Positions 6,081 through 13,217 of a stretch of DNA of 14,139 bases are shown one piece after another. Within the stretch, counting starts at the first letter, position 1, and every line of letters begins with the position of its first letter. Made by a program: the position numbers and the translations under genes. Below the pieces are notes generated by a model. That model was not told the DNA's origin. It saw only the letters and a program-made list of their open reading frames with translations, and ran no database searches. Source of the DNA: Candidatus Nanoarchaeia archaeon (GTDB lineage Archaea; Nanobdellota; Nanobdellia; Tiddalikarchaeales; Tiddalikarchaeaceae); NCBI GenBank assembly GCA_028704265.1, contig JAQVLH010000012.1:1-14139 (forward strand), read 5' to 3'.

Positions 6081-8255
6081 ATGAAGCATACTTTAAAGAT
6101 TTCAGGAATGCATTGCACTTCATGCGCGTTGGGCATAGAGAAGAGCGCTGCTAATTTAGGAAAAGGGTTTAGCGCTAAAGTTAATTTTGCTTCAGAAACC
6201 GCTTTAATAGAAGCGCCTGATATGGAAGGCATTGAAAAAATAATTAATATAATAAACCAATCAGGATATAAAACTGAAATAATTGACGGGCATTCAGGAG
6301 CTCATGAGCATTCAGGCAATTTGGATTCAATGAAAAAAGAATTAATAATCACCCTTGCTTTGTCAGCCCCTTTATTATTGTCAATGCTGCCAATGATTGG
6401 AATTCAGATTCCGGGATTTTTGATGAATCATTATCTTCATCTAATTTTAACCACTATTATTGTAATAATTAATAAAGGGTTTTATGTAAGGGGATATAAT
6501 TCGGTTGTTAAGGCCAAAACTGCAAGCATGGACACTTTAGTTGCATTGGGGACAGGAGCAGCATATTTTTTTAGTATAATTAATATTATTATTGGCCAGC
6601 TTAATGAATTATATTTTGAAACCGCAGGATTATTATTATTATTTATTTCAATTGGAGAATATTTGGAGGCGCTTGCTAAAAGAAAAGCCGGAAACGCAAT
6701 TAAAAAATTAATGGAGCTTTCGCCAAAAGAAGCTTTAATCATAAAAAATAAAATAGAAATAAAAGTAAATATTAAAGATTTAGTTAAAGGAGATATAATA
6801 ATTGTAAAGCCTGGGCAAAAAATACCTGTGGATGGAATTGTAACAAAAGGAGTTAGTTCAGTTGATGAATCAATGATTACTGGAGAAAGCATGCCTGTTG
6901 ATAAAACCATTGGCTCGGAAGTAATAGGAGGAACTATAAATGCAGCAGGAACATTTTATTTCAAAGCCCTAAAATTAGGCAATGAAACATTGCTTAACCA
7001 GATAATAAAAATGGTAGGAGAAGCGCAGGCAAGCAAGGCTCCAATACAAAAATTGGCAGATAAAATTAGTTCAATTTTTGTGCCAGCAGTAATAATTATT
7101 GCAGTAATAAGCGCTATTATATGGCTAATTGCAGGTGAGTCAATATATTTTTCTTTAAAAATTTTTATAACTATATTGGTTATTTCATGCCCATGCGCAT
7201 TGGGATTAGCAACTCCTACAGCTATAATGGTTGGAACTGGCAAGGGTGCAGAACATGGAATTTTAATAAAAGACGCATCAGCTTTAGAAAAAATAAGGGA
7301 TGCAAAAATAATAGTTTTTGACAAAACAGGAACTTTAACAAAAAATAAAATCAAAGTCAATGAAATTAAATATTATAATGGGGGTTTAATAAGTGAAATA
7401 TTGGTAATAGCAGCATCTTTGGAAAATAAAAGCGAGCACCCGATAGCAAAAGCGATACTTAGAAAAGCTGATGAAGAAAAAATTTTAATAAAAGAAGTTG
7501 ATGATTTTAAAAATTTTGAAGGAAGGGGAATAAGGGGAAAAATTAAAGAAAAAGAATGCATGATTGGCAATGCTTCTCTGATGAAGCTTCATAACATTAA
7601 TACAAAAATATTAGAAAAAGATCTTAAAATTATGCAAATGAAAGGGGATACGGCGATTATTATTGCCTGCAATAAAAAAGCTATAGGATTAATTGGCTTA
7701 AGCGATGAAATCAAGGATGATGCAGAATCTGCAATTAAGGCTTTAAAGAAAAAGAATTACGAGATTTATATGATTACTGGAGATAACCTGAAAAGCGCTA
7801 AAAGCGTTGCTGATAAAATAGGGATAGCAAACGTGCTTGCAGAGATATTGCCAAAAGAAAAAGCTAATATAATAAAAGAATTGCAAAAACTGGGAGGAGT
7901 AATAATGGTAGGGGATGGAGTTAATGATGCAGTGGCTTTAACTCAGGCAGATATAGGTATAGCAATAGGAAGCGGAACAGATGTGGCTATGGAAGCAGGG
8001 CAGATAGTTCTGGTAAAAAGCAAAGTAGGAGATGTTGTGAAAGCATTAAAATTAAGTAATTTCACTCTGGAAAAAATCAAGCAAAATCTTTTTTGGGCAT
8101 TCATTTATAATATTTTAGGAATACCTTTAGCTGCAGGAGTATTATACCCTTTTTTTGGAATATTAATAACTCCAATAAGAGCTGCTTTGGCAATGAGTTT
8201 ATCTAGCGTGAGCGTAGTCGTAAATTCATTATTGACTAATTATAAAAAATTATGA
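6081..8255 (+). CDS. copA: Cu(I)-exporting P1B-type ATPase CopA
   Basis: 724 residues, normal for the family. It pumps Cu(I) out of the cytoplasm at the cost of ATP. In order: one N-terminal HMA domain with GMHCTSC (C12, C15); a His-containing linker (DGHSGAHEHSG, 69-79); transmembrane segments; actuator-domain TGES (267-270); the membrane metal site C370-P-C372; phosphorylation site D414 in DKTGT; the nucleotide-domain HP pair (H453-P); TGDN (566-569); and GDGVND (611-616). The last helices carry Y676-N677 and M705-x2-S708-S709, the signature of the P1B-1 (copper/silver) subgroup rather than zinc or cobalt pumps. AAGGAT a few bases upstream of the ATG may act as a Shine-Dalgarno site. The gene appears intact and is probably co-transcribed with the HMA-like membrane protein before it. 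Confidence 0.97.
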   Translation: MKHTLKISGMHCTSCALGIEKSAANLGKGFSAKVNFASETALIEAPDMEGIEKIINIINQSGYKTEIIDGHSGAHEHSGNLDSMKKELIITLALSAPLLLSMLPMIGIQIPGFLMNHYLHLILTTIIVIINKGFYVRGYNSVVKAKTASMDTLVALGTGAAYFFSIINIIIGQLNELYFETAGLLLLFISIGEYLEALAKRKAGNAIKKLMELSPKEALIIKNKIEIKVNIKDLVKGDIIIVKPGQKIPVDGIVTKGVSSVDESMITGESMPVDKTIGSEVIGGTINAAGTFYFKALKLGNETLLNQIIKMVGEAQASKAPIQKLADKISSIFVPAVIIIAVISAIIWLIAGESIYFSLKIFITILVISCPCALGLATPTAIMVGTGKGAEHGILIKDASALEKIRDAKIIVFDKTGTLTKNKIKVNEIKYYNGGLISEILVIAASLENKSEHPIAKAILRKADEEKILIKEVDDFKNFEGRGIRGKIKEKECMIGNASLMKLHNINTKILEKDLKIMQMKGDTAIIIACNKKAIGLIGLSDEIKDDAESAIKALKKKNYEIYMITGDNLKSAKSVADKIGIANVLAEILPKEKANIIKELQKLGGVIMVGDGVNDAVALTQADIGIAIGSGTDVAMEAGQIVLVKSKVGDVVKALKLSNFTLEKIKQNLFWAFIYNILGIPLAAGVLYPFFGILITPIRAALAMSLSSVSVVVNSLLTNYKKL

Positions 8256-8338
8256 TTATTTTAATAAAAAATTAACTTTTAAAAAAATAATTAACTCAAT
8301 TCAAAAAATAGAAAAACACTCAATTAGTAATAATAATT

Positions 8339-8527
8339 ATGAAATGCAATTTATGCGAAAAAGAAATAGCAAAATATAATACTATATTTAATCATTTGAT
8401 AATTGATGATAATCATTCAATAAATATTTGCTTAGACTGTTCAGATAAATTCATTAAATGGCAAGGCAAGATATGCTCAATTATTTTTCCAACTAAAGCA
8501 ATGAAGAAAATGTACGAAAAAAAATAA
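8339..8527 (+). CDS. Small zinc-ribbon-type protein
   Basis: 62 residues with two C-x2-C knuckles, C3-N-L-C6 and C31-L-D-C34, 24 residues apart, plus C46. This is the layout of a small treble-clef or zinc-ribbon protein. The rest is basic at the end (MKKMYEKK). There is no recognisable family beyond that, so no function is assigned. It stands 83 bp after copA and has its own TATA-like element (AAAAAATAG, 8302-8310), whose surroundings resemble the promoter of the winged-helix gene at 4943. It could therefore belong to the same regulon, but this rests on AT-rich similarity only. A small nucleic-acid-binding or metal-binding role is possible. Confidence 0.75.
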   Translation: MKCNLCEKEIAKYNTIFNHLIIDDNHSINICLDCSDKFIKWQGKICSIIFPTKAMKKMYEKK

Positions 8528-8529
8528 TA

Positions 8530-8555
8530 AATATATTATTATTTAATAATATATT
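8530..8555. repeat. 26-bp perfect inverted repeat after the zinc-ribbon gene
   Basis: Arms AATATATTATTA (8530-8541) and TAATAATATATT (8544-8555) around TT, starting 2 bp after the stop codon. As RNA it would form an all A-U hairpin, perhaps a 3'-end or processing signal. As DNA it could be a protein site, or chance in very AT-rich sequence. Confidence 0.5.
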
Positions 8556-8591
8556 AATTAAATTATTAATTTAGCCATATAAGAAATGTTA

Positions 8592-8600
8592 AAAATATAG
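8592..8600 (+). promoter_or_regulatory. TATA-like box of the HAD gene
   Basis: AAAATATAG centred about 24 bp upstream of the ATG at 8620. It supports that start rather than the in-frame ATG at 8602, which lies just after the TATA-like box, where it would fall upstream of the transcript start. Confidence 0.45.
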
Positions 8601-8619
8601 AATGTTATTTTCTATAATT

Positions 8620-9297
8620 ATGATTAAAGCGGTTTTGTTTGATCTTGATAATACCTTAATTGATTTTGTTAAAATGAAACTTGAATGTTCAAAAGAAAGT
8701 GTTAAAGCAATGATTAAAGCAGGATTAGAAATGGATGAAGAAACAGCGTATAATAAATTATTAGAATTATATTATGAAACAAGCCTCGAAGACCATCTTA
8801 TATTTCAGCATTTTCTTAAAAAAAATACAGGAAAAGTTGATTATAAAATATTATCAGCAGCAATAGTGGCTTATAAAAAAATAGTTAACGGCTTGCTAAT
8901 ACCTTACGAAGGAGTATATGATACACTTAAAAAACTAAAATCTAAAGGATTAATATTAGGAGTAGTTACTGATGCAAGAAAATTAAATGCTTGGATAAGA
9001 TTAACAAGTGCGGGATTAAGCAATTATTTTGAAATAGTATTAACATTAGGGGATTCTAAATATAAAAAGCCGCATAAAAGGCCATTTATTAAAGCAGCAA
9101 GGCAATTAAAATTGAAGCCTGAAGAAATAATATTTGTTGGGGATAATCCGCAAAGAGATATTAAAGGAGCTAAAAAAGTTGGCATGAAAACAGCATTTGC
9201 GCAATACGGATTTTCATTTAAAGAAAAAACAAACAATGAAGATGAAAAACCGGATTATATATTAAATGAATTTAATGATTTATTAAAAATAATATAA
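8620..9297 (+). CDS. HAD-superfamily hydrolase, subfamily IA (TIGR02253-like phosphatase)
   Basis: 225 residues from the ATG at 8620; the in-frame ATG at 8602 adds six hydrophobic residues before the first strand and lies at the wrong distance from the TATA-like box. All four HAD motifs are seen: motif I DLDNT (nucleophile D8, acid D10), motif II VVTDA, motif III K in KYKKPHKRPF, and motif IV VGDNPQRD for Mg2+. The helical cap between motifs I and II places it in subfamily IA, and the sequence resembles the archaeal TIGR02253 group of small-phosphoester phosphatases. Exact substrate not readable; sugar or glycerol-type phosphates are typical of relatives. Its stop touches the end of the convergent small ORF on the minus strand. 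Family certain, substrate unknown. Confidence 0.9.
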   Translation: MIKAVLFDLDNTLIDFVKMKLECSKESVKAMIKAGLEMDEETAYNKLLELYYETSLEDHLIFQHFLKKNTGKVDYKILSAAIVAYKKIVNGLLIPYEGVYDTLKKLKSKGLILGVVTDARKLNAWIRLTSAGLSNYFEIVLTLGDSKYKKPHKRPFIKAARQLKLKPEEIIFVGDNPQRDIKGAKKVGMKTAFAQYGFSFKEKTNNEDEKPDYILNEFNDLLKII

Positions 9298-9426
9298 TTA
9301 TTCATTCAAAATGTAATGATTACTAATTTTTGATGAATTATCACTTGTTTTTAACTCATTGAATTTGTAAAATTTATAATCTTTATTAGAAGAATCATCA
9401 TCCCAAATTGAATCAATAGTATTCAT
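9298..9426 (-). CDS. Possible 42-aa acidic small protein downstream of nrdJ
   Basis: ATG at 9426 to TAA at 9300-9298, 42 sense codons. The product starts MNTIDSIWDDDSSNKDYKFY and is polar and rich in Asp, Ser, Asn and Lys, with one Trp and no known motif. It lies 45 bp after the nrdJ stop on the same strand and its stop abuts the HAD stop with no gap, so it fills the space between two genes neatly. Composition is reasonable for protein, but 42 codons in AT-rich DNA can occur by chance. I see no strong ribosome binding site. It may be translated from the nrdJ transcript or may be the 3' untranslated region. Confidence 0.35.
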   Translation of the reverse strand: MNTIDSIWDDDSSNKDYKFYKFNELKTSDNSSKISNHYILNE

Positions 9427-9471
9427 TAATTATAAACAATATAATTCATTATTTAAAAAAAGTATCTTTTC

Positions 9472-11199
9472 TTATTGGCATGAAGAAGATTGGCATTTTT
9501 GTGAATAATTTATATTTAACACTTGCTCAGGTTTACTTTTATATCTGTAAACAGTTATTCCTTTGCATTTTAATTTATAAGCTAACAGATAAGCATTACG
9601 CACATCTTTAATAGTTGCATTCTCAGGCAGGTTAATAGTTTTGCTTACTGCATTATCAGTGTATTTTTGAAAAGCAGCCTGCATTTTAACATGCCAAGAA
9701 TAATCAATATCTAAAGCTGTTACGAAGATTCTTTTAACATTTTTTGGCACCTCATTTACATCCTTCACGCTTCCTTTTTTAGCAATTTCTAGCATTAATT
9801 TTTCAGAATAAAAATTTTGGGCAACACTTTCTTTTTTAAAAAGTTCATAAGTTTCTAAGAGTTTTGCTCCTTCCAAAATATTTCTTACAAAACTTAATGC
9901 AAATAATGGTTCTATGCCACTGCTGCATCCAGCAATTATACTAATAGTTCCAGTAGGAGCAATTGTTGTTACAGTTAAATTTCTCATATAATCATAATTT
10001 TTGCATAATTTAGTTTTTTTAAAATTTGGAAAGCTTCCTCTTTTTTTAGCAATTTCTAATGAAGCATTTTTTGCAGTTGATTGAATAAAACTCATAATTT
10101 TTTCAGAAAATTGCAAAGCTTCATCACTATTATAAGCTATATTTAGTATTATTAAAACATCAGCCCAGCCCATAACTCCTAATCCAATTTTTCTATTTTC
10201 AAGAGTTATTTTTTTTATTTTATCATCAGGATAATTATTTATATCAATAATATTGTCTAAAAAATGAACTGCTATTATTATAGTTTTTTTAAGTTCTTCC
10301 CATTCAATATTATTATTTTTAACAAACTTTGACAAATTTATGCTACCAAGATTACATGATTCATAAGGCAATAATGGCTGTTCTCCGCAAGGATTAGTGC
10401 TTTCAATTGTTCCAAAATTATTTTTTTTATTAATTTCATCAATAAAAATTATTCCAGGATCGCCATTTTTCCAAGCATTGTAAACTAATAAATCAAAAAT
10501 TTTTCCAGCATTAACTTCTTTAATTTTTTTATGAGTGTTAGGATTTATTAACCAATAATTTTCATTTTTTTGTGCTTTTTCCATAAACTCATTAGTTACA
10601 TTTACGCTTAAATTAAAATTTGAAAAATTAAATTCTTGTTTTGCATTAATAAATTTAAAAATATCAGGATGATTGGAGTTTAATATTCCCATATTAGCTC
10701 CTCTTCTTTTGCCTCCTTGTTTTATTGCATCAGTGGTGGTATTATAAATTTCTATAAACTTTATTGGGCCGCTTGCAACACCTTTTGTGCTATTTACAAT
10801 ATCTCCTTCAGGTCTAATATGAGAAAAGTTAAATCCTGTTCCTCCTCCTGAATGATGTATTTTAGCAGTAAGTTTCAAGGTATCAAAAATACTTTCAAGA
10901 CTATCTTCTATTGGTAGAACAAAACAAGCGCTTAATTGATTTAATTTAGTGCCAGAATTCATTAATGTAGGGCTATTTGGCAAAAATTCTAAATTATTCA
11001 TTATATTAAAAAATTCTTTAAAGCTTTTTTTATAATCATCTCCATAAATCTTGTCAGCCATACTTGCAGTTTTTGCAGCACGTATAAACATTTGAGTAGG
11101 TGTTTCAATTATTTTTCCGGAATCATCTTTTAATAAATATCTTTTTTCAAGAATTTTTAACGCGTTACTGCTTAATTTTAATGAATTTTGCGTTTGCAT
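9472..11199 (-). CDS. nrdJ: Adenosylcobalamin-dependent (class II) ribonucleoside reductase NrdJ
   Basis: 575 residues, a compact class II enzyme that makes deoxyribonucleotides using a B12-derived radical and needs no small subunit or oxygen. It starts with SSNALKILEKRYLLKD at 10-25 and has no ATP-cone domain before it. Key residues: C92 in SACFVLP; the N269-P-C271-G-E273 active-site loop with the thiyl cysteine C271; and C282 in ESCNLGSINL, which pairs with C92. PTGTIS (phosphate binding) and KCKGITVYRY near the end are also clear. The tail Q-K-C569-x4-C574 is the thioredoxin-linked redox pair. TATA-like AATTTAAAATT lies about 27 bp upstream. No nrdA/nrdB or nrdD is present in the window. 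The gene is complete and assignment firm. Confidence 0.96.
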   Translation of the reverse strand: MQTQNSLKLSSNALKILEKRYLLKDDSGKIIETPTQMFIRAAKTASMADKIYGDDYKKSFKEFFNIMNNLEFLPNSPTLMNSGTKLNQLSACFVLPIEDSLESIFDTLKLTAKIHHSGGGTGFNFSHIRPEGDIVNSTKGVASGPIKFIEIYNTTTDAIKQGGKRRGANMGILNSNHPDIFKFINAKQEFNFSNFNLSVNVTNEFMEKAQKNENYWLINPNTHKKIKEVNAGKIFDLLVYNAWKNGDPGIIFIDEINKKNNFGTIESTNPCGEQPLLPYESCNLGSINLSKFVKNNNIEWEELKKTIIIAVHFLDNIIDINNYPDDKIKKITLENRKIGLGVMGWADVLIILNIAYNSDEALQFSEKIMSFIQSTAKNASLEIAKKRGSFPNFKKTKLCKNYDYMRNLTVTTIAPTGTISIIAGCSSGIEPLFALSFVRNILEGAKLLETYELFKKESVAQNFYSEKLMLEIAKKGSVKDVNEVPKNVKRIFVTALDIDYSWHVKMQAAFQKYTDNAVSKTINLPENATIKDVRNAYLLAYKLKCKGITVYRYKSKPEQVLNINYSQKCQSSSCQ

Positions 11200-11205
11200 T
11201 AAATA

Positions 11206-11249
11206 AATATTTAGTACTTCTAATTTTAAATTAGTTATGGCTAAATATT
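11206..11249. promoter_or_regulatory. nrdJ promoter with nested inverted repeats
   Basis: AATATTTAG (11206-11214) pairs with CTAAATATT (11241-11249). Centred between them is CTAATTTTAAATTAG (11220-11234), itself a 7-bp inverted repeat around one T. Its core on the minus strand, AATTTAAAATT, lies at the TATA position, about 27 bp upstream of the nrdJ ATG. A dimeric regulator bound here would block TBP directly. The rest of 11250-11408 holds only AT-rich sequence with a weak TATA-like element at 11375-11384 for the next gene. Confidence 0.45.
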
Positions 11250-11408
11250 ATTTATTGATTATTTGCAAAAATTTTAAAATTATTTTTTAATTGTTATTTT
11301 TAGCGTTTTGTTTGGAAATTTTTTAATTTATTATTTTTAATAACAATACTAATATAATAAATTAATTTAATAAATTATTAAAACTTTGAATGATTGAATA
11401 ATTAATAC

Positions 11409-11618
11409 ATGAATAAATTAACAGAAGATGAAATAGAATTTATGAAAGAATTGGATGATGAAATGGTTAACTTAGATAATCTTAATTTTGAAGAAAAAGA
11501 ATTGGTTAATAAATTAGTAGATTTTGGATATATTAAGGTTGAAAAAACAGCAGGATTTAATAATTATTTTTATCAATTAACAAATAAAGCAATTAAGGAA
11601 TTTAATATTAAATTGTAA
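11409..11618 (+). CDS. Small acidic hypothetical protein, possibly winged-helix-like
   Basis: 69 residues, acidic in the first half (TEDEIEFMKELDDEMVNLDNLNFEEKE) and more neutral after. The segment ELVNKLVDFGYIKVEKTAGFNNYFYQLTNKAIKEF looks like the last helix and wing of a winged-helix domain (helix, then G-Y-I-K-V, turn, Y-x-L-T-x-K/G), a pattern common in small archaeal regulators, but the recognition helix is not convincing. I do not recognise the family. It is divergent from nrdJ across a 209-bp spacer and followed after 54 bp by the lysine-rich microprotein. Continuous sense-like composition and the weak TATA-like element upstream support a real gene. Confidence 0.65.
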   Translation: MNKLTEDEIEFMKELDDEMVNLDNLNFEEKELVNKLVDFGYIKVEKTAGFNNYFYQLTNKAIKEFNIKL

Positions 11619-11628
11619 TTAAACAAGG

Positions 11629-11638
11629 TTTATATTTA
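11629..11638 (+). promoter_or_regulatory. TATA box of the lysine-rich microprotein
   Basis: TTTATATTTA preceded by purine-rich ACAAGG (a BRE-like context), one of the best TATA boxes in the window. It predicts a transcript start near 11660. GAGGT (11658-11662) would then be at the 5' end of the RNA and could act as a Shine-Dalgarno site about 10 bases before the ATG at 11673. Confidence 0.5.
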
Positions 11639-11672
11639 TCTATTGATTTATTATTATGAGGTAAAAATAATC

Positions 11673-11744
11673 ATGGCATCAAATCAGCAAAAGCTTAAGA
11701 AAAAAGAAAAAAAAGCAAAAAAAACAGAAAAGAAAAAGTGCTAA
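11673..11744 (+). CDS. Probable 23-aa lysine-rich microprotein
   Basis: ATG to TAA, 23 residues: it begins MASNQQKLKKKEKKAKK and ends in a single Cys. About half the residues are Lys, so the product would be highly basic, perhaps a nucleic-acid or ribosome-associated peptide. Support comes from context: a strong TATA box at 11629, a GAGGT element 10 bases before the ATG, a varied opening (MASNQQ) and T-runs directly downstream. The doubt is that the A-rich codons read on the other strand are T-runs that could terminate the convergent peptidase gene, so the lysine stretch might be a by-product of a terminator. Too short for any family call. Confidence 0.5.
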   Translation: MASNQQKLKKKEKKAKKTEKKKC

Positions 11745-11772
11745 TTTAATAATTAGAATTTTAAAATCTTGA

Positions 11773-11789
11773 TTTTTTTAATTTTTTTT
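11773..11789 (+). terminator. T-run terminator after the microprotein
   Basis: A run of seven T (11773-11779) then AA-led run of eight T (11782-11789), reaching into the stop codon of the convergent peptidase gene. Archaeal RNA polymerase stops at such T-rich tracts without a hairpin. Confidence 0.5.
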
Positions 11790-12786
11790 ATAATTTATTA
11801 ATTGCCTGTTCTAAAACTAAATCTCTTCCATCAATTATTGATTTATTGCTCGGAATTAAAATATCCGGCGTAATTCCATTGTTTTGTACAAGTTCCTTAT
11901 TTCTTTTATAAATTAATTTTGAAGGCAGATTAATTGCAAATTTTGATTCATAGTTATTAGGAAAATCATTGAAACCTATTTTTGTGCATTCCTTATTGCC
12001 GTCAAGCAGATAAATTAGGGGGATTCCAGAAACTCCTCCACTAATATCACCAATACTAATGCTGTCCGGAATAGCAGTTAATTTAAGAGTTACTAATTCT
12101 GATGCACTGCAAGTTTTATTGCCAATTAAAACAGCAACTTTTTTTGGCAAATGATTAAAAACAGGGTATATGTACTCAGGATTAAATTCGCTTAATATTG
12201 ATGGATGATTTTCGCTAATTCTTTTTCTTGAATAATAGCTTAATTGTTTTTGCTCATTTCCTAAAAGAAATTCAATCAAAGGTGTAGCAAGACTATCATT
12301 GCCCCCTGAATTAGGCCTTAAATCTATGATGAATTTTTTATTTTGAGGGTTTGTTGTATAAAGTTTTTTAAAATCTTTTGAAAATTTTTCATTAAAACTG
12401 TTTGCTCTAACATATAAAATATCTTCTAATTCTCCTAAAGTGATTGGGCCAATAATTTTTTTATTGGACAGGTAAGAATCAGTTATTGTATTATTAAAAT
12501 TAATGCTTTCTTTTAAATTAAATTTTGCATGATAATATCCTTCCTCATCAAGAAACTTAATATGATCATCATTAAATAAAGACAAATAATTTATTAAAAC
12601 TTTCAAAGCTTCATTATTATTTGAAACTTTAGACATGTTTTCATCCAATCCTTCTTTAATTTGCTCGAATTCTTTGGTTTTAACACTTAAATAAGAATAT
12701 TTTCTTTTAACTAAATCAATTACATTCTTTCCTAAATTTTCATAAAATTCCATAATATAATTAGAAAATAATCTATTTTTAAGCAT
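11788..12786 (-). CDS. S41-family peptidase, tricorn/IRBP-like, cytoplasmic
   Basis: 332 residues. An N-terminal helical part holds FNDDHIKFLD (71-80), matching the S41 L-x-D-G-H-T site with H75 as likely base. The core has IIDLRPNSGGN (153-163), then KVAVLIGNKTCSASELV (216-232), where S227 is the likely nucleophile, and NNGITPDILIP (302-312), the typical closing motif. The lysine about 25 residues after the serine in CtpA-type enzymes is absent (V252 there), so a Ser-His arrangement as in the tricorn/IRBP-like group is more likely than a Ser-Lys dyad. There is no signal peptide and no PDZ domain, so it should act in the cytoplasm, perhaps on peptides. TTTATAAA lies about 30 bp upstream of the ATG at 12786, favouring it over M12. 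Confidence 0.85.
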   Translation of the reverse strand: MLKNRLFSNYIMEFYENLGKNVIDLVKRKYSYLSVKTKEFEQIKEGLDENMSKVSNNNEALKVLINYLSLFNDDHIKFLDEEGYYHAKFNLKESINFNNTITDSYLSNKKIIGPITLGELEDILYVRANSFNEKFSKDFKKLYTTNPQNKKFIIDLRPNSGGNDSLATPLIEFLLGNEQKQLSYYSRKRISENHPSILSEFNPEYIYPVFNHLPKKVAVLIGNKTCSASELVTLKLTAIPDSISIGDISGGVSGIPLIYLLDGNKECTKIGFNDFPNNYESKFAINLPSKLIYKRNKELVQNNGITPDILIPSNKSIIDGRDLVLEQAINKL

Positions 12787-12811
12787 TTATTAATAATTTT
12801 TTTTTAAATAA

Positions 12812-12821
12812 TTTTATAAAA
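12812..12821. promoter_or_regulatory. Shared symmetric TATA element between divergent genes
   Basis: TTTTATAAAA is a perfect palindrome in the middle of the 59-bp space, about 30 bp from each of the two divergent start codons (12786 and 12846). One TBP site could serve both directions, giving leaders of only a few bases on each side. Confidence 0.5.
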
Positions 12822-12845
12822 AGAAAAATTCCAAAATTATTATTT

Positions 12846-13190
12846 ATGGAACTAAGCGACATATTCAATAATATTAAAATTGGCACAAAAGAGGCTAATC
12901 TTGTTTCAGAGTATATTAATAATTTAAAAGAAAGAGATAAAGCTAATACTAATTTATATTCTTTAATAAAAAATATTTATACTGGATTAATGGGCGAAAC
13001 AACCCAAGAAAATGTTGATATTGCTTATAATAAGATTAAAAATCTTAATAATAAATGCGAAAAGTATTATGAAAATTACGGTTTTGACAGCTCTATTGAA
13101 CAGCTAGCAATTATGGTAAATGAAACAGTAGATGAATCACAATTAATTATAAATGTCTCAAAGCCAAGAATTAAAAAAATAAATCGTTAA
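12846..13190 (+). CDS. Hypothetical helical protein
   Basis: 114 residues, predicted mostly helical and polar: long stretches of Asn, Lys, Glu and Ile with heptad-like spacing (VSEYINNLKERDKANTNLYS; YNKIKNLNNKCEKYYENYGF), one Cys, and a basic end (KPRIKKINR). No membrane segment, signal peptide or known motif. I do not recognise the family. It shares its promoter space with the S41 peptidase gene on the other strand and ends directly at an 18-base T-run. The pairing with the peptidase could be functional (substrate, inhibitor or adaptor), but nothing in the sequence proves it. Confidence 0.65.
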   Translation: MELSDIFNNIKIGTKEANLVSEYINNLKERDKANTNLYSLIKNIYTGLMGETTQENVDIAYNKIKNLNNKCEKYYENYGFDSSIEQLAIMVNETVDESQLIINVSKPRIKKINR

Positions 13191-13208
13191 TTTTTTTTTT
13201 TTTTTTTT
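13191..13208 (+). terminator. 18-base T-run terminator
   Basis: Eighteen T in a row directly after the TAA of the helical protein gene, a strong intrinsic archaeal terminator. On the other strand, TTTTTTT opposite 13172-13178 could do the same for the convergent hydrolase gene. Exact length of the run is a likely place for sequencing slippage. Confidence 0.65.
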
Positions 13209-13217
13209 AGATTAATA

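Noticed and set aside
6482..7570. Several long open frames on the minus strand opposite copA, and similar ones opposite nifS, the HAD gene and the hydrolase
   Set aside because: They are shadows of well-identified genes, with no family motifs and no promoters of their own.
9301..9470. Possible C/D-box small RNA (TGATGA near 9332-9337)
   Set aside because: No matching CTGA D box or paired C'/D' motifs at suitable spacing; the C-box match is weak in this AT-rich stretch.
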